From assembly GCA_000310025.1 (NCBI GenBank), contig FN649727.1, positions 8,899,734 through 8,963,733 of the forward strand: a stretch of DNA of 64,000 bases. Reading direction: 5' to 3'. Origin of the DNA: Ectocarpus siliculosus (Eukaryota; Sar; Phaeophyceae; Ectocarpales; Ectocarpaceae). Below the pieces are notes generated by a model, which worked only from the letters and a program-made list of their open reading frames with translations, had not been told where the DNA came from and ran no database searches. Position 1 is the stretch's first letter. Each line of letters opens with the position of its first letter. The position numbers and the translations under genes were made by a program. Shown piece by piece: positions 31,501 through 43,465 of the stretch.

Positions 31501-34040
31501 GTTCGTGCTTCGAGGTGGACTTGCGTCACCCTCGATTGCGCATTCTATGCATGCAGCTTACGCGATTTTTTTGCCAAACAGGCAACAATGTGTACAGGCA
31601 AAGGCCGCCCGTGGCCTGTCTACAACGGCTTCTAACGCTTGCACTCCGTGTCTTTGATGTTTTCCAACGCTCTGTGGTGCGGTGGCATTCAACGAAGGCA
31701 CGTCGCGGTTCTTGAAGGAAAACGTGCCGGGGATCAAGTGCTTTGCGGCCGATCCGCCGGGGGCCTCAATGTTCGCATACTACACCAAGGTGCGTCCTCA
31801 AGACAGAAATTACAACACCAACCCTGTCTATAACGCCGACAGGTTGACAGGTGTTGTAGTTTGTGCTGCGGTCCGTAAGGCTTGATGTGATGGCCGGACT
31901 GGCTCTGCTTCCAAGGTAGATGCTTGTTAAGGTTGATATATATTGATGGCTACTTGAGGCCGTTCGCCCGTTACTACTTAGGCGACGCAGAGCGATTGAA
32001 GAAATTAAGCCTGGCGCCGCAATTGCTTTGAGTTTTGGCCCCATGGGATAGCAGCGCACATCGTCCGTTGTTCTTCTCGGGGTGTAATTCTGATGGTTTG
32101 TTGTTGATACGCATTGCTGTCTGTTGGCGGGAGACCTTTTTGAAGTCGGGTTTTCCCCACTGGGGTGAGGAAGCCGCGCCTAGCTTGCCAGAACTCATCC
32201 CCGTAGTAGAGTAGGCAAAACTCGGTGCTCTTAACTGAAGCGCTAAGCTCAGACTTCTCGGTGATTCACGGCAATTTTAAGCCGACGCCCTCACGCCCGC
32301 CCCCCTCCCGCCCTGTGGAAACAATGCTCCGTCCTCTCGAGGGCGCGTGATCAATTGTCTAACCGCTCAAAGGCATGCAAAACATGAGTAACCCCCCCCC
32401 TTCCCGTTGTTATTTGTTGTGATCAACTCCCGAAAAGGGCGAAATGGAACGGTCGGAAGGCGGCTCGATCACGGAAGGGATCGGGCAAGGGAGAGTGACC
32501 GGGAACCTGGCGACGTGCGAAGGGTTGATCGATGGGGCTTTCTTGGTAAGAGCAGGCATGACAACATTGCAACATTACAACGATACAACATTACAGAGGC
32601 GCCGGAGTGCGATGCCCTCCACAACAACGTTGAGACATTGGAATTCGCATATCTCCAAGAAAATGAAGGCGTTGTACTAGGTGACAAGGTCGGCTGTTTG
32701 GAAACAAGATTCCGGCGAGGACTTTGAGAGAAGCGTTGTTGCTGACAACGTTTTTGCATCTTTTTGCATCTGAGATATGGAAGCGCCTACATAGCGCGGA
32801 ATCGGAGATCCGCCAAGACGGAGTGGAAATTCGTTCGTCGTATGATACGTGTGTTGCTTGATCCGAAACTAGGTTAGGCTGTGTTTGTTTTGGTAGCAGT
32901 CTTTCGTTTTGATCTTGCAATGCCGGGATAGGACCAGGAGGGGCGGTTTGGTACGGTTTTGATTGCCAGTGCCGTTCTTGGAATGGCAAGTCCAAGCGCG
33001 CCTCACGATTTAATCGGTTTTGTAGTGCCTACACAAGGCGTGCAGGGGTCGTGCGTCTAGTAAAAGCAGCGGAAGGTCTTGTCCACCCACGTTGTCTGGC
33101 GATTGTTGCCCGAAATCATCTTCAGTTTCCGTGTTTCAACTGGCATGTAGGGAGTGCTGGATATCGATTCGTTGGGCGGTTATCACGCGAGGACACCAAT
33201 ATTTATAGCAGCAATGACCACAACAGCAGCAGCTCCATTGCTTGCCTTGCGCGCGCGGGCTGCGTGTTTGACGACGACGTTGGCGACGTTGTTCGTTGAC
33301 CAGATCCCCGACGCGGAAACGATCGCGATGGTCTACAACCTCTTGCACTACGAGGGCATCTTCGTGGGAGCGTCTTCCGCGCTGAACATGGTTGGGGCGG
33401 TCAAGACGGCGGAGGCTGTAGGGGCGGGCAATACTGTAGGTGAGCCGCATTCCGTGCATGATGAGCGTTGTTTTTTTCGGCTTGTGATGGGGAATGGTTT
33501 TGCGCAGAATGTGATTGATGGTTGAGGGCGCATAGACGTACCATTTCTCTAGCCGGTGGCGTTCATGACACAACTGCTGTTAAGGTGCGTTGTTTTCCCG
33601 GCAAACTGGATTTGTTTATGGGAGCATAAAGATTTCCTCGCTGTGCATGCGACCGTCGGAGCCACACCTGCATTAGAATGAGATTATAGTGAGTGCGCGA
33701 TTATCATCACGTTGCTAGAGGTCCTGGGAGGGGCATGAACACGGGCTTGGAAATAAGGGGGATGTGTCGGCCGGGCGTTTCTCCCGCTTGAAATTGTGTC
33801 GCGAAGCACCCCATCGTTGGGGGGTGTAGAAACCATCCCTAAATCTCATCCCCCAACTGCTGTCAGATTTGGATTCATTTTCCGACGCCGTTTGTGCTGC
33901 GCACTCGCGTGACAGTGTCGGTGCTGTGCGACGGAGCGGCGCGGTACCAGAGCCGGCTGTTCAGCAAGTCGTGGCTGACGGAGAAGGGGCTGTTCGAGAG
34001 CATCCCCGAAGAGTGCCGGTACCTCATCACCCTGGAATAG
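28597..34040 (+). CDS. cysteine synthase-like PLP enzyme (O-acetylserine sulfhydrylase family)
   Basis: Fold-type II PLP enzyme of the cysteine synthase / cystathionine beta-synthase family, expected to make cysteine from an O-acylated serine and sulfide. Exons are 28597 or 28777-28856, 29559-29843, 30117-30217, 31053-31190, 31698-31789, 32438-32545, 33304-33439 and 33916-34040. From ATG 28777 this gives 354 residues; from the in-frame ATG 28597 it gives 414, adding a basic, Ser/Pro-rich leader that could be a mitochondrial presequence. The PLP lysine is in [11 protein letters not shown] (Lys59 of the short form, codon 29653-29655). The substrate loop reads T-A-G-N-T rather than the usual T-S-G-N-T. 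The phosphate cup is G-T-G-G-T-L-A-G (195-202). Later blocks include [12 protein letters not shown] and [12 protein letters not shown] near the C-terminus. All seven introns are GT-AG with agreeing phases. Confidence 0.9.
29198..29299 (+). repeat. inverted repeat (29-bp arms, 44-bp loop) in intron 1 of the cysteine synthase gene
   Basis: The left arm at 29198-29226 and right arm at 29271-29299 are complementary at 26 of 29 positions (core GGTCGGAGAGAT / ATCTCTCCGACC). The transcript could fold into a stable hairpin; it could equally be a tiny inverted-repeat element. Confidence 0.8.
32317..32402 (+). repeat. dispersed repeat copy 2 (cysteine synthase intron 5)
   Basis: It carries the same ordered blocks as 25835-25920: CAATGCTCCGTC, GGCGCGTGATCAATTGTCTAAC, AAGGCATGCAAAAC, and a run of C. 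It ends about 35 bp before the exon 6 acceptor at 32437. Confidence 0.75.
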
Positions 34041-35751
34041 AAACGCCAAAAGGTTGCAACAGGGCCACACTGGACTGCATAGAGCAGCAGCACCACCGTT
34101 GAGTAGACGAAATCGCAATAACTTCGATTTGATCAGGATCGCCCTCCATACATAGAGATGACCGTCTTGGAGTAGTAGAGCCATTTGGAGCGCGAAAGGT
34201 TGGGGGGAGAAGAAGAAACACGTGGATCCACGGGCCAACTCTATGATTTCCGTTTGGGTGGTGGCATGGTCTTTCGGTGTTGCCGCTATGTAGATATTGG
34301 TGTTTTTTCCGTGTTTTTTCGGACATGGAAGTCGGAAGCACTTGGTACCTGAACGACATTGCGTCGCCTCTCCCTCCAGAACTCATTCAGTTCTTGCCTC
34401 GGTGTGCATGAGCACGGATCGCGTTCGTCTGCTCCAAAGCATCGTGTCGGTAGTGAGAGGCGATCTGTAGGGTGTAAATCCTCCTTTTAGTGTGTCGTTA
34501 CATGTGTGCGGTGAAGTGAACGTCGCCTCTGCGTCACTAGAAAATATCGTGCAAAACGGCGTGCAGGTATCAATCAGCAGGGTGTCAACGTTTACCCTTG
34601 ACCGTGGATGCTCGTGGGGCACGGGAACCTCCGCGAGATGTCTTTTGTCGTGCAACGCCGGGCGAGATTATTTTCTGCTCAAAAATGTATCCGTTACAAG
34701 ACAATCTTCCACCACTGTAGCTTTTGGCTTCACACGTGTTGCAACTCTCTTCTCAGCCCTGAATCTAATGCTATAGCTCTATTGCTCCGTGTGTGTGGCT
34801 CGTCGTTCGGGCGCAAGAAATGCTTGTACGTGGTCGAGATTATCACGTATCCTTACGGTGAAGTCCACGGGAACAAATATCAAATATCTACCTAGTAAAT
34901 GCATACTTGTATGAATACGTTGGATACGTCGGCACAAGACGAGGGTGTGCTACCTACTGTAGGAAGGCTCTCAGGCTTCTATGTCAACGACGAAAGTTCC
35001 GAACCGTCCCTAGCCCTCCTCCGAAAACGTCACTATGCCTGCATGAAAAGGGTATTGTGTCCGTCTTTCGACATAACAACCGCTCGCTCCTACAATCAGT
35101 GCACTCCCGAACTTCGATGGACATGGAGGTCTTCCAAGACCGTCGAAACTCCATCGATTCTATGGTCTCACGCGACTGCTGTCAACTCCAAAGCAGGTCT
35201 CTACACCCCAGTTTCAAGTCTTTCCCCCCTGAACATTGTGAGAGGTAGCTTTCGAGACATGGTTAGACCAGCAGGGACCGCCTGAGCTGCACCACCCATG
35301 GGAAAGCACCAGTGCGTTAACTAGCTTCGTTGTAGCAGGAAAGGAGGGGGGGGAGGATTCAACCGAGTCAGCATATTCGCTGCCTCGCGCCAACCATGAC
35401 TCCACACCAAACAAGACCCCGCCGCTGTTCAAAACAAACAGGTCCTGAAGCAGCAAAAACTGGCCAGAAAAATCAAGCGCGCCGTGAAAAATCGAAACAG
35501 AAACAACTGCCCGCACAAATAAGACACCGCCAGTATCCATTTCACGTAGTTGACCAATCATGAGCAGGCTCTGCTCGGTACATTTTGGAAGACACCCCGC
35601 AGGAGCCCTCATTGGACCGGCAAGCATGCCAGCCGAAGATGACGGCATCAACAGGGGTTCGGCGAAACGGCAATGGTGCCTCGCTGCGTCATTTGGGGTC
35701 CACATTCCTTGCTCCGCTGGGGTCAGCGATACCCTGCTCACGTTGTTTTCT
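34041..35751. other. convergent intergenic region, no gene recognised
   Basis: The cysteine synthase gene and the minus-strand small membrane protein gene converge here. Their 3' UTRs are expected. Several frames of 80-130 codons exist, but none has protein-like composition or plausible splice borders. Confidence 0.45.
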
Positions 35752-37394
35752 TTAAACCTTGCCCGATTTCCTCTTCTCCTTCTTCGCCATGCGCCGTTGC
35801 AATCGGTTACCCTCCTCTTCGCCATCGCCCGGCGGTAAAGCCTCCGGCGCGATATCCGGAGGCAGCTGGCCCGCGCTGGTGTATTTGTCCGTTTCCTTGA
35901 GCTCCTTCTTGTTCTTCCACTCCTCCAGCGACAAGTAAACTTCAGCAGACACGAAGGACGGGCGAACATGTACACGGGAGGAGGGACCGGGGAAATGAGG
36001 GCGTAGATATGTCGATGCTGGCTGCTAGACAAGGGCGTCTGGTCCCGGATGGGATGCCGCATGATTTCTCCCGTTGGGTGCGATTTTCGTGAAAACGGAA
36101 AGGACGATTGGACAAACGGGCCTAGGGCTCGCATACAAACAGGGTTATGCTCCATCCCCTGGCCCTTTCGTTGCTGCCGCAAGCTTGGTGGCGAGCGGAC
36201 CCGTGCCTCATGTTGCACGTGAGCAGTGGTATTTCTGAGGGGAGTTCTTCCCGGCAAGACTTCGTGTGTTAAATCTAAGCCTCGTCGAGGAGGTTGGACG
36301 TCAAGCCGTAACGCGATGGCCAGAAGTGTGAAGAACTAACGGCTCCAACATCAACCAAGCACAACGGTAGCAGCACGATCAGCAACAGTTGTACTGAGCA
36401 ACAACGGGACTGCTGTCAGAAAACGAGTCATCCTCATACACTCGTCGATTCCTACGTTCTACACACCAGGCCATGCTTAATTGATCACTTCGGTACTTTT
36501 CGAACGGGTACGGATGGAATCTCTGTCCGTCTTTACACTCGTGCTTAAAACGATGGGGGGAAGAAGGGTGTGTACTGGCAAACCAGCTGTTGGGGGTGAG
36601 ACGCACACCAAGGCTGATTTGATTTCCAATCCGTGGGGACAACCACCACAACTCAACAAAACACTACAAGTACTCACCGGCCCCCGAGATAATGATAAGA
36701 AGCAACACTGAAGACATCACGCTCAGCACCGAGATGATAGACTCCTGCTGCTCCGGCGATATTGGCATGTCTGGTGCTGCTTTCGCGGCGTCTTCCGCGA
36801 GCAGCATCAAGCTCATCGAGGGCGGGGCCATCGATGCTGAAAGCCCTCGCTGCGAAGTCGCTTGCCGCGCGGCGCTGGTGTGTCGAGCTATCCTGGACCC
36901 CCACCCCTTGGTATCTGAACGTGTCAAGAGCATAAGGGGTTCGAGAGGCATTCAATGGGGGAGGTGTACCGTGCACGTGTGCAGTGTGGTGTGCTGGTCA
37001 GCTCCTTGGGGCCGGTGAAAGCATGCAAGCCAATCTCGAGCTATCCAACTCGCTTGACGTTCAAATCGAAATCCTCCGTTGTGTAAAGCGTTGTCGCATG
37101 CTATTTAAACTAGCATCTGAATTGCGAGGACGTGCAGACAACAGATAAGGGACAGCAATCGTTCCACATGCAAGAGATCTCTAGCATGTGAAGGTGAGGT
37201 TTGGCAGAGAAGGTCTCGGCAGCGGGGTTGCGAACATGAGCACCTACATGAGTACCCATACTTGTAGACTAGGCATAGGGGCGGTTGTAGCGGGACTCAC
37301 ATACAGCGTTCCCCCGCCCGATCAGCACGTTGGGGCCACCCACAAAGGCCTGCGCTGCGCTCAGCAGCAGGAGAAGAATAGTTAGCCGGAGCAT
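35752..37394 (-). CDS. small membrane protein with probable plastid-targeting leader, function unknown
   Basis: Three minus-strand exons, 37394-37301, 36914-36678 and 35939-35752, join in phase 1 and 1 to 172 residues. The start ATG has a strong context (GCCACCATG). The N-terminus is a signal peptide, M-L-R-L-T-I then LLLLLSAAQA, followed at once by F-V-G-G. In heterokont algae, a signal peptide followed by a phenylalanine after A-x-A and a basic Ser-rich stretch (here RIARHTSAARQATSQRG) marks nucleus-encoded plastid proteins. The mature part has one transmembrane helix (about 95-112, with VLLLIIISGAVY) and then a charged tail E-E-W-K-N-K-K-E-L-K ending in a Lys/Arg-rich K-K-E-K-R-K. The family is not recognised; a thylakoid or envelope single-span protein is possible. 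The exact exon 1 donor is uncertain by four bases. Confidence 0.65.
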
Positions 37395-37617
37395 GGTGGC
37401 GGCTGCGAACAGAAGCAGCAGTAGGTGACTAGTGTAGTGGAGCGTTGAGCACACACTCCTGTCCTGTGCGCACAACGCGCCCGCCGGGGGCATCGCGGAA
37501 TCACTGTATCAGTTTGTGTACCCTACACAGGTCGGGTGTCCTCTCCGCTCCACAAGCACGCCAGCACCACATCAGCTTTGAACTCTCTCTCTCCCTCTCT
37601 CTCTCTCTCTGCTGACC
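37395..37617. promoter_or_regulatory. putative bidirectional promoter (plastid membrane protein / SURF2)
   Basis: Only 223 bp separate the two start codons of oppositely oriented genes, so both 5' UTRs and core promoters must share this interval. It contains a pyrimidine-rich (CT)n tract (37582-37610) directly upstream of the SURF2 ATG. No TATA box is evident. Confidence 0.55.
37582..37610 (+). repeat. (CT)n tract in the SURF2 5' UTR
   Basis: A nearly pure CT dinucleotide run with two CCC interruptions ends eight bases before the SURF2 start codon. Confidence 0.9.
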
Positions 37618-40463
37618 ATGGCAAAGCAAGGCAAGGGATCTGCTCCAAAAGAGATGCCTGGCGCAGATGACTCCTCGAAACCTGTCCACGTGATGGATCT
37701 AATCAAGCAATTCGACTTCTTGTCCATTGGACTGACCGGCAAAATCCACTGCGCTCTGACAAACCGGGACCTACCTCTCAACAGCACCGCCGTCCATCAG
37801 CATCTCAACAGCAAGAAGCTGAAGAAAGAGAGGGAGTGGTGAGTTGATGCATCGTGTATATGTTTCCTGTGACGTGTATGCAGTGCTTAGGCGTGTGACG
37901 TTGACGCCCTTGCTTGGATGTTGCTGTAATTGAGGTGGTGATCAACCTCCCGAGGAGGAGTGGCTGGTAGCACAGCAGTTGCACGCCTGCTAGAGGTCAC
38001 ACATGACTTACCGTATACGCTGATTACCTAGTGCCTGCACAGACTTGTGGGTGCCGCTGGCCCCAAAACGGCTCACAGGTACGTGGCACGAAGTACCCAC
38101 AGTATACTGAGGTTTTGTTTGTCCTCCAGAAGTTTTACTGTGGGTTTTGTACGCAGAGAGAGCCAGTGCGCGATCTGCCTTGATCCCCAGGCACGTTTCA
38201 GGGGGGCTGAGGCCCGCCACAAGCTCATGTTCGATTAGAGAAAACATACCATGTGTTTTGGGGGGGTTCGAAATCTCTAGTACGGATCTACCATGACATG
38301 AAACTTGTGAGCAAAACTCCGTTATTTATAGCTATAGTGTCTATCGGGACCCACCGCACAGATTCTATGAAAGAGGCCGATGGATGCATTGCTATGTACC
38401 TACCTTGGCCGGCGTTATCTTTGGCGCATATATACGCATACCCACAGCCGCGATCGAAGTCAAGGACGCTAGCACTCACGAACGCTCTGAGATGTCGTTC
38501 ACAATCGGGCAACTACACATCATCCGAGCTATTGCTTGTGTGTACGGCTCACAGAACCCGATGGAAGAGGACTCATTTCATAGTTGCCGGCGGCGACTCT
38601 GTAGCATGTACCTGCTGTGCGGGCCTTTCAGCGCCCCCCTTTAACCAATCTCCTCCCAGTCCAGCTTGCTCCATTCCACGCGGTACCCCAAGCAGCTCGC
38701 TCGAACACGCGTGCATTGAAGCGGCCCTGTCGAGCTAGAGCTATGCTTGACGGCAGTCAGTCGAGGACACCACGGCGGGATGGTGGTTGAACGTCGCAGC
38801 CCCGTCGCCCGCACGTCGTCCTCGTCTCTCTCTTGTTGGTTTTGGTTCTGGCGTTGCCAAAACCTCACAGGTATAACGCCGACTTCAGCAAGTACGAGCC
38901 GTTTGTTGTTGCCCACAAAACGAACCCGAAGTTGCTCTTCTGCACGCTCACGCGCATCGAGCTCAACCGGATCCCCAAGGAGGTGGAGGCTCACGTCAAC
39001 GGCAAACGGTACGGCAACAGAAAGGCAGAGATGGAAGGGTTGAAGCAGGCACAGAGGCAGCCGCTGGGGGAGGATAGCGAGGAGGAGGACCAGGAGGAGG
39101 ACGGTGCAGAAATTTGGGTACGTGGGAATGTCAAGGCCGGGCGGTGGATTTTTGCGCTGTGTGTGTGGTTGACGATTGACATGTGTCCTTGACAGCGGCT
39201 GCTGTTGCGCATGATGTGGAAGGTGCACCGATGGTCGAACCGAGCAAGCTGGCACCATTCTATTCGTGATATCGAACCGCGTTGGAACCTCTCCGAGGCC
39301 AACTCTGAGCAGATTACAACCAGCAGCTGGACGCTAAAGCAGTAGGTTGTTCTCTCGGCCGTGTACTCAATTCTACCTCTGATGTTTTTGGGTGTCTTGC
39401 TGTAATCGACGACAGGTACCTACCGGGGGCGCAGAAGCGATGGATGAAGACGGCGAGTCCGACCAGGAAGAGGACGAAGAGGAGGAAGATGACGATGACG
39501 AAGCAGAAGAGGGAGGGGCGGGGGGCGGAGTGAAGCGGGCGCCACGACGAGAAGACAAAGACCAATCAGCTGCACGGGAAGGGAGACAAAAAACGAGCGG
39601 CAAGAAGGGTAAGGCTGACAAGACCAAAAGGAAGGCGGAAGGAGGGCAGGAGGATGGCGGCGACGGCGGGCAGCAGAACGGATCATCGTCGGGCGGTCAG
39701 GGTGCCAAGGGACAAGCAGACAAAAAAAAGGGTTGCGCAAAAAGCAAACAACGGGGGGGTAAGGGAGCCGCCAAGTTGGCGGCCAAGAGCCCGAAACCGA
39801 GCCCTCGCTCGGACGATACCCCAGCGGTTTCGAAAACGGTGGTGAGGGATGCCGCGCCCGCCTCGTCGCCCTCGTCTAGCTCGAAAAAGGCCAAGAAGAA
39901 GGCGAAAACTCCGAAGAAGAGTGCAGGGGGGGAGGCCCCACCGAAAGAAAATGGGGTTGTTGGAGGTGCGCCCCCGGCAGCGGCGCAACCCGCCGCCAAG
40001 CGAAAACATAAGGTGAGAGGAGAATTTGAGACTGTCGGGCGTAAGGGCCTGGGGGATGGGAGATTGTTAGGCAACAAGAATCGTGTGCCATGCATTGTGT
40101 CCGCGGAAGATCTAGAAGCTGCGATGCACGACTCACGTCGTTTTTTTTCATTGGGTGCGGTACGTGCCCCCGTTTCCACAAACAAGGTACAATTTTAGTT
40201 AGCGGGCCTTGAACTTCGCCCACGCCTAAGAGACAGGGTTCTGTGCAACCTCGAGCGATAGTTGCGTCTTATCGTGGTAGTACCACCGAGAAATCAACCG
40301 GTTCTTCACCCGCGAAATACGTGTTGTAACCATCGTACTGAGGGTCATTGTTTGTTCGTCTGGAGTTGTGACGTTCGAAACACCGCAATTCCACGCGCGT
40401 AACACAACACAGGTCTCTGACGAGCCGACATCCAGCGGCAAGAAGAATAAGCGAAAATCTTGA
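37618..40463 (+). CDS. SURF2: Surfeit locus protein 2 (SURF2)-like
   Basis: Four exons, 37618-37838, 38871-39117, 39416-40012 and 40413-40463, join in phases 2, 0, 0 to 371 residues. The start is ACC-ATG-G, after the CT tract. The SURF2 signature is in residues about 30-145: TGKIHCALTNRDLPLN, then the H-L-N-S-K-K turn, W-Y-N-A-D-F-S-K-Y-E-P-F, and LLFCTLTRIELNRIPKEVEAHVNGKRY. The rest is low complexity: an acidic tract (EEEDQEED and a long D/E run at about 165-185), then a Lys/Ala/Ser-rich region of about 160 residues ending K-K-N-K-R-K-S. This tail makes the protein longer than typical animal SURF2 and looks like a nucleolar or nucleic-acid-binding extension. SURF2 function is poorly defined; nucleolar localisation is an inference. 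Confidence 0.85.
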
Positions 40464-41212
40464 TTGGCACCACTGGCAGGCTGTAGCTCGATGCTGGAGA
40501 AGGAAGTGGTTGATGGTAAAAGTATGGACACATCCAGTCGTGGTCGATGAACGTATTTCCAACACTTATATGCAGAGAGCTTCTTGTGGTCGTGAGCCGT
40601 GGCGCAAGTCCGCAAGAGTCTAGGTCTTACCCCGGTGAGGTTTTTCGGGTATCCGGGCTCCCGTGTTTTCTGGTCCATGCATGTAGAGCGGCAGATGTAT
40701 TGAAGCTACCATGGGTGGGGGGTGGAGAACACATGTCTACTTTATGGTTCTGACATCCTGACCCGTGTCTCTGTAGTGGATGCATGCAATCGCTTGGCAT
40801 TTGTTTGTGTGCGTTTTGAGAGGACAGACCGTACACTGTGATGGGTATGTCTTGTTGCTCAGGGTTCGGTCTTTCGGTCTGGTGTTGAAATCTGATTCTC
40901 ATCGAGATCGACGATGCAAATTCATTGATACGGACGCCATTTTCGTACCTCTGCGCGAACCTGCCGTGGGCACGGTTCTTTATGCCTACACCTCCACGCA
41001 CTTGGAATGCCACGAACCGTTGGTTGTGCAGCTTTTGCATACGTTTTGTCACTGCGCTAGGCGAGCTTTTCGCTCATAATAGAGCCGTCGCGGATCGGGT
41101 TTGGTGTTGCGGAACGTTCAGGTCAATGTGCGAAAACGTATTTCCTCTATATACAGGATTGCCGTTAGGTCATGTCCACCTCGATATCGACCACGAGCCG
41201 TACCCCGTGTAC
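40464..41212. other. convergent intergenic region, no gene recognised
   Basis: This is the 3' flank shared by SURF2 (plus) and the ankyrin gene (minus). No protein-like frame or repeat was found. Confidence 0.45.
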
Positions 41213-43465
41213 TCAGGCACTGAATGTGTTTCGCTCGCGCGTAGGGTCTGCGACAGCAGTGGCCTTCTTGGGGCTTTCTGGCGGCAACCGTCCGTTATCC
41301 GTGGCAGGTGTAGTATCGCTACGATTGCTCTCAACATCGAAATCAGCATCAACAGCCGCTAGGCCGCTGTCTTCGCCAAAAAACTCTCGGTACGCTAGTA
41401 CCATTGCCCGATTCCTGGTGTCAAGGGCAGCCGATATCGGTGTCAAGCCCTTTGAGTTCTTGATGTCCGCCGAGGCTCCCCACTCCAAGAGCAGACCGGC
41501 GACGTCGGCACCCGTTTCCCCTCCTCTAACGTCACTCCCTCCGTCCTTGCCTGAAGATACCGACGCTAGCATGTGCAGCGGGGTGTTGTTGCCCTGGTCG
41601 ATAGCGTTGCAGTGCGATCCTGCTTCGAGCAAAACTCGGACGACGTCCACGTGCCGATGGAGAGTTGCTGCGTGGAGGGCGGTCCCTCCTGCTGAATCGC
41701 GAGCACACACGTCTGCGCCGGCTTCCAGTAGCGTTTGGACCACTCCCATGGTTCCCTTTTTCGTTCGATGGACGGGACAGTGGGGGGTCGTCATGGTGTA
41801 GATATTGTTTGTGCTAGAAATACTTAGTAGCGTCGGTGGTGGTGCCGCCTACAGTTTGTATTTTTCTCAACTCTAGGAGGAAACATACAACTTGGGCGGG
41901 GCGGCTACTACCCTACTGCTGCTGTTGTTGTTGTTGATGTTAAACGCAAAACACCTAAAGTAGAACGGGCGGTAGATAGAGGGCTTACACGCCCTCCCCG
42001 AGAATCGTATCAATGGTCAATTTCTCGCGTGTTGGCACGACAAATATTGGAAAATGAATTCCACGTTGTTTTACTAGCCTCTTTTCGCCTTGAACGGCAC
42101 GGTTGACCGATATCAGCTTCTCAGCAGGACAGGAGTGGCATGCAACTATCTGCAGGAGTCGATACTCTACTCCTCTTGGACTCCAAAAATTGTTGCCGGA
42201 ACCCATGGGCCTTGGTTCAGATTTGTGCGCCCGACCCTCACCTTCCTTGCCGCGATGATGAGCCCCGTGATGGTGCCGTCGCCATCAAGGACATCCCCCC
42301 CCGCATCTACTAAAATTTGAACCAACTCAGCGTTCGCCTGGCCACAGGCGTACAGAAAAGCAGAGAGCCCACTCTGATCAGGCACATTGACTGAGATCCC
42401 AGAATCCAAGCACTTCATCGTCTGGGGTATGTCCCCTAAACCTGCCGCTCTCCTTAGGTCTGCGTGTAACCGCTCCGTCGCTTGTGCCTGGGACAGGGCG
42501 GCACTTTGACTCTCGTGGCGCAACCGCAAGCGACGGAGGCGCTTCTCCGAGCGAGCCACCTGCCGCCGCTTGGCAGTGTTGACCGGCAGGTATAGCTCAG
42601 GGTCCATCTGGTGGGCTCGTAGTTCTCGTTCGGCGAAAAAGGTCTGTTCCTCGTCTCTCGCACAGGATGTTTCGAGGTTGAGTATCATGTCCTTGCGCTC
42701 GATGGATTCCAGCTTTTCGAGCGCACGGTCAAGCCTGCGCCCGAGCTCGGCCGCGCGGGCATTAGCCTCCTTTTCTCTTTCGGTCGCCTTGGCTGCCAAG
42801 CTTTCGTGTGCCTCGTTGATGTAAAACGAGTTTTTCACCCTACGCTCGGCAACTTCCAGCTGCCGTTTGATCCGCCGAGCTTCGTTGTCCTTGTCTAGCG
42901 CACGATGTCGCCCGTCGTCGGTATCCATCGTCGCAGCATGCGCACTGCTTCCGCCATCACCCTCCTCTTGTGCCGCTCTCGCGTCCTGTCTGTGGTGACC
43001 GTCTGGATCCGTGGTTGTTTTTCTAAAGCTCCTCTCGAACTCGAGGCGGTCGCACCGTAGCTGTAAGATCTTTGCTCGACTATCTGCCGCTGCGAGTCGG
43101 GCGCGGAGAACAACGTCGTCCTCGCCAAGAGTTGCGCTCGGTGGAGCATGTTGTTTCCGTCCTCGGAGCGGGCTCCGAGACGCTTCTCTCTGGCGCCTTT
43201 TCTCGAGCTCGTTCGCAAGTTTACGAACCTCCGGCTCAAGCTCTTGGACACGCTGGCGTAGCGAGTCTGCCTCTTTCCCCCTCGCATCTGCCCTTTTGCG
43301 GGTCCTAGCCAGTTCTTTCTCGAGGGCAAAGATTCTGTCTTCGAGTGTTGTTGGTGAACGCGGTGACGAAACGTTTTTTGAAGGGGAAATCGGCATTGCT
43401 GGCCGTGTTCGCGGTGGGGTCTTGACCGGAGGTGTTGCTCTTTCATCTGGTTGAGCTAGGACCAT
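41213..43465 (-). CDS. coiled-coil ankyrin-repeat protein
   Basis: Two minus-strand exons, 43465-42242 and 41755-41213, join in phase 0 (donor GTGAGG, acceptor AAAAAG) to 588 residues. The ATG at 43465 is chosen from several in-frame ATGs for its context (GCC-ATG-G) and because the protein-like sequence begins there. Residues about 40-130 and 185-330 are charged and heptad-rich (for example LRQRVQELEPEVRKLANELE) and should form coiled coils. About six ankyrin repeats follow (331-545), with the intron falling exactly within one repeat: LIIAARK joins G-T-M-G-V-V-Q-T-L-L-E-A-G-A-D-V. The next repeat has GGTALHAATLHRHVDVVRVLLEAG. The ankyrin repeats suggest protein-protein binding; no enzymatic domain is visible, and partner and location are unknown. 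Confidence 0.85.

Noticed and set aside
31557-31697. Earlier acceptors for cysteine synthase exon 5 (for example 31557)
   Set aside because: They run into a stop near 31655. The acceptor at 31697 joins in phase and restores the G-T-G-G-T-L-A-G loop followed by T-S-R-F-L-K.
35214-36257. 347-codon minus-strand ORF
   Set aside because: It overlaps exon 3 of the plastid protein gene in another frame, and its composition looks non-coding.
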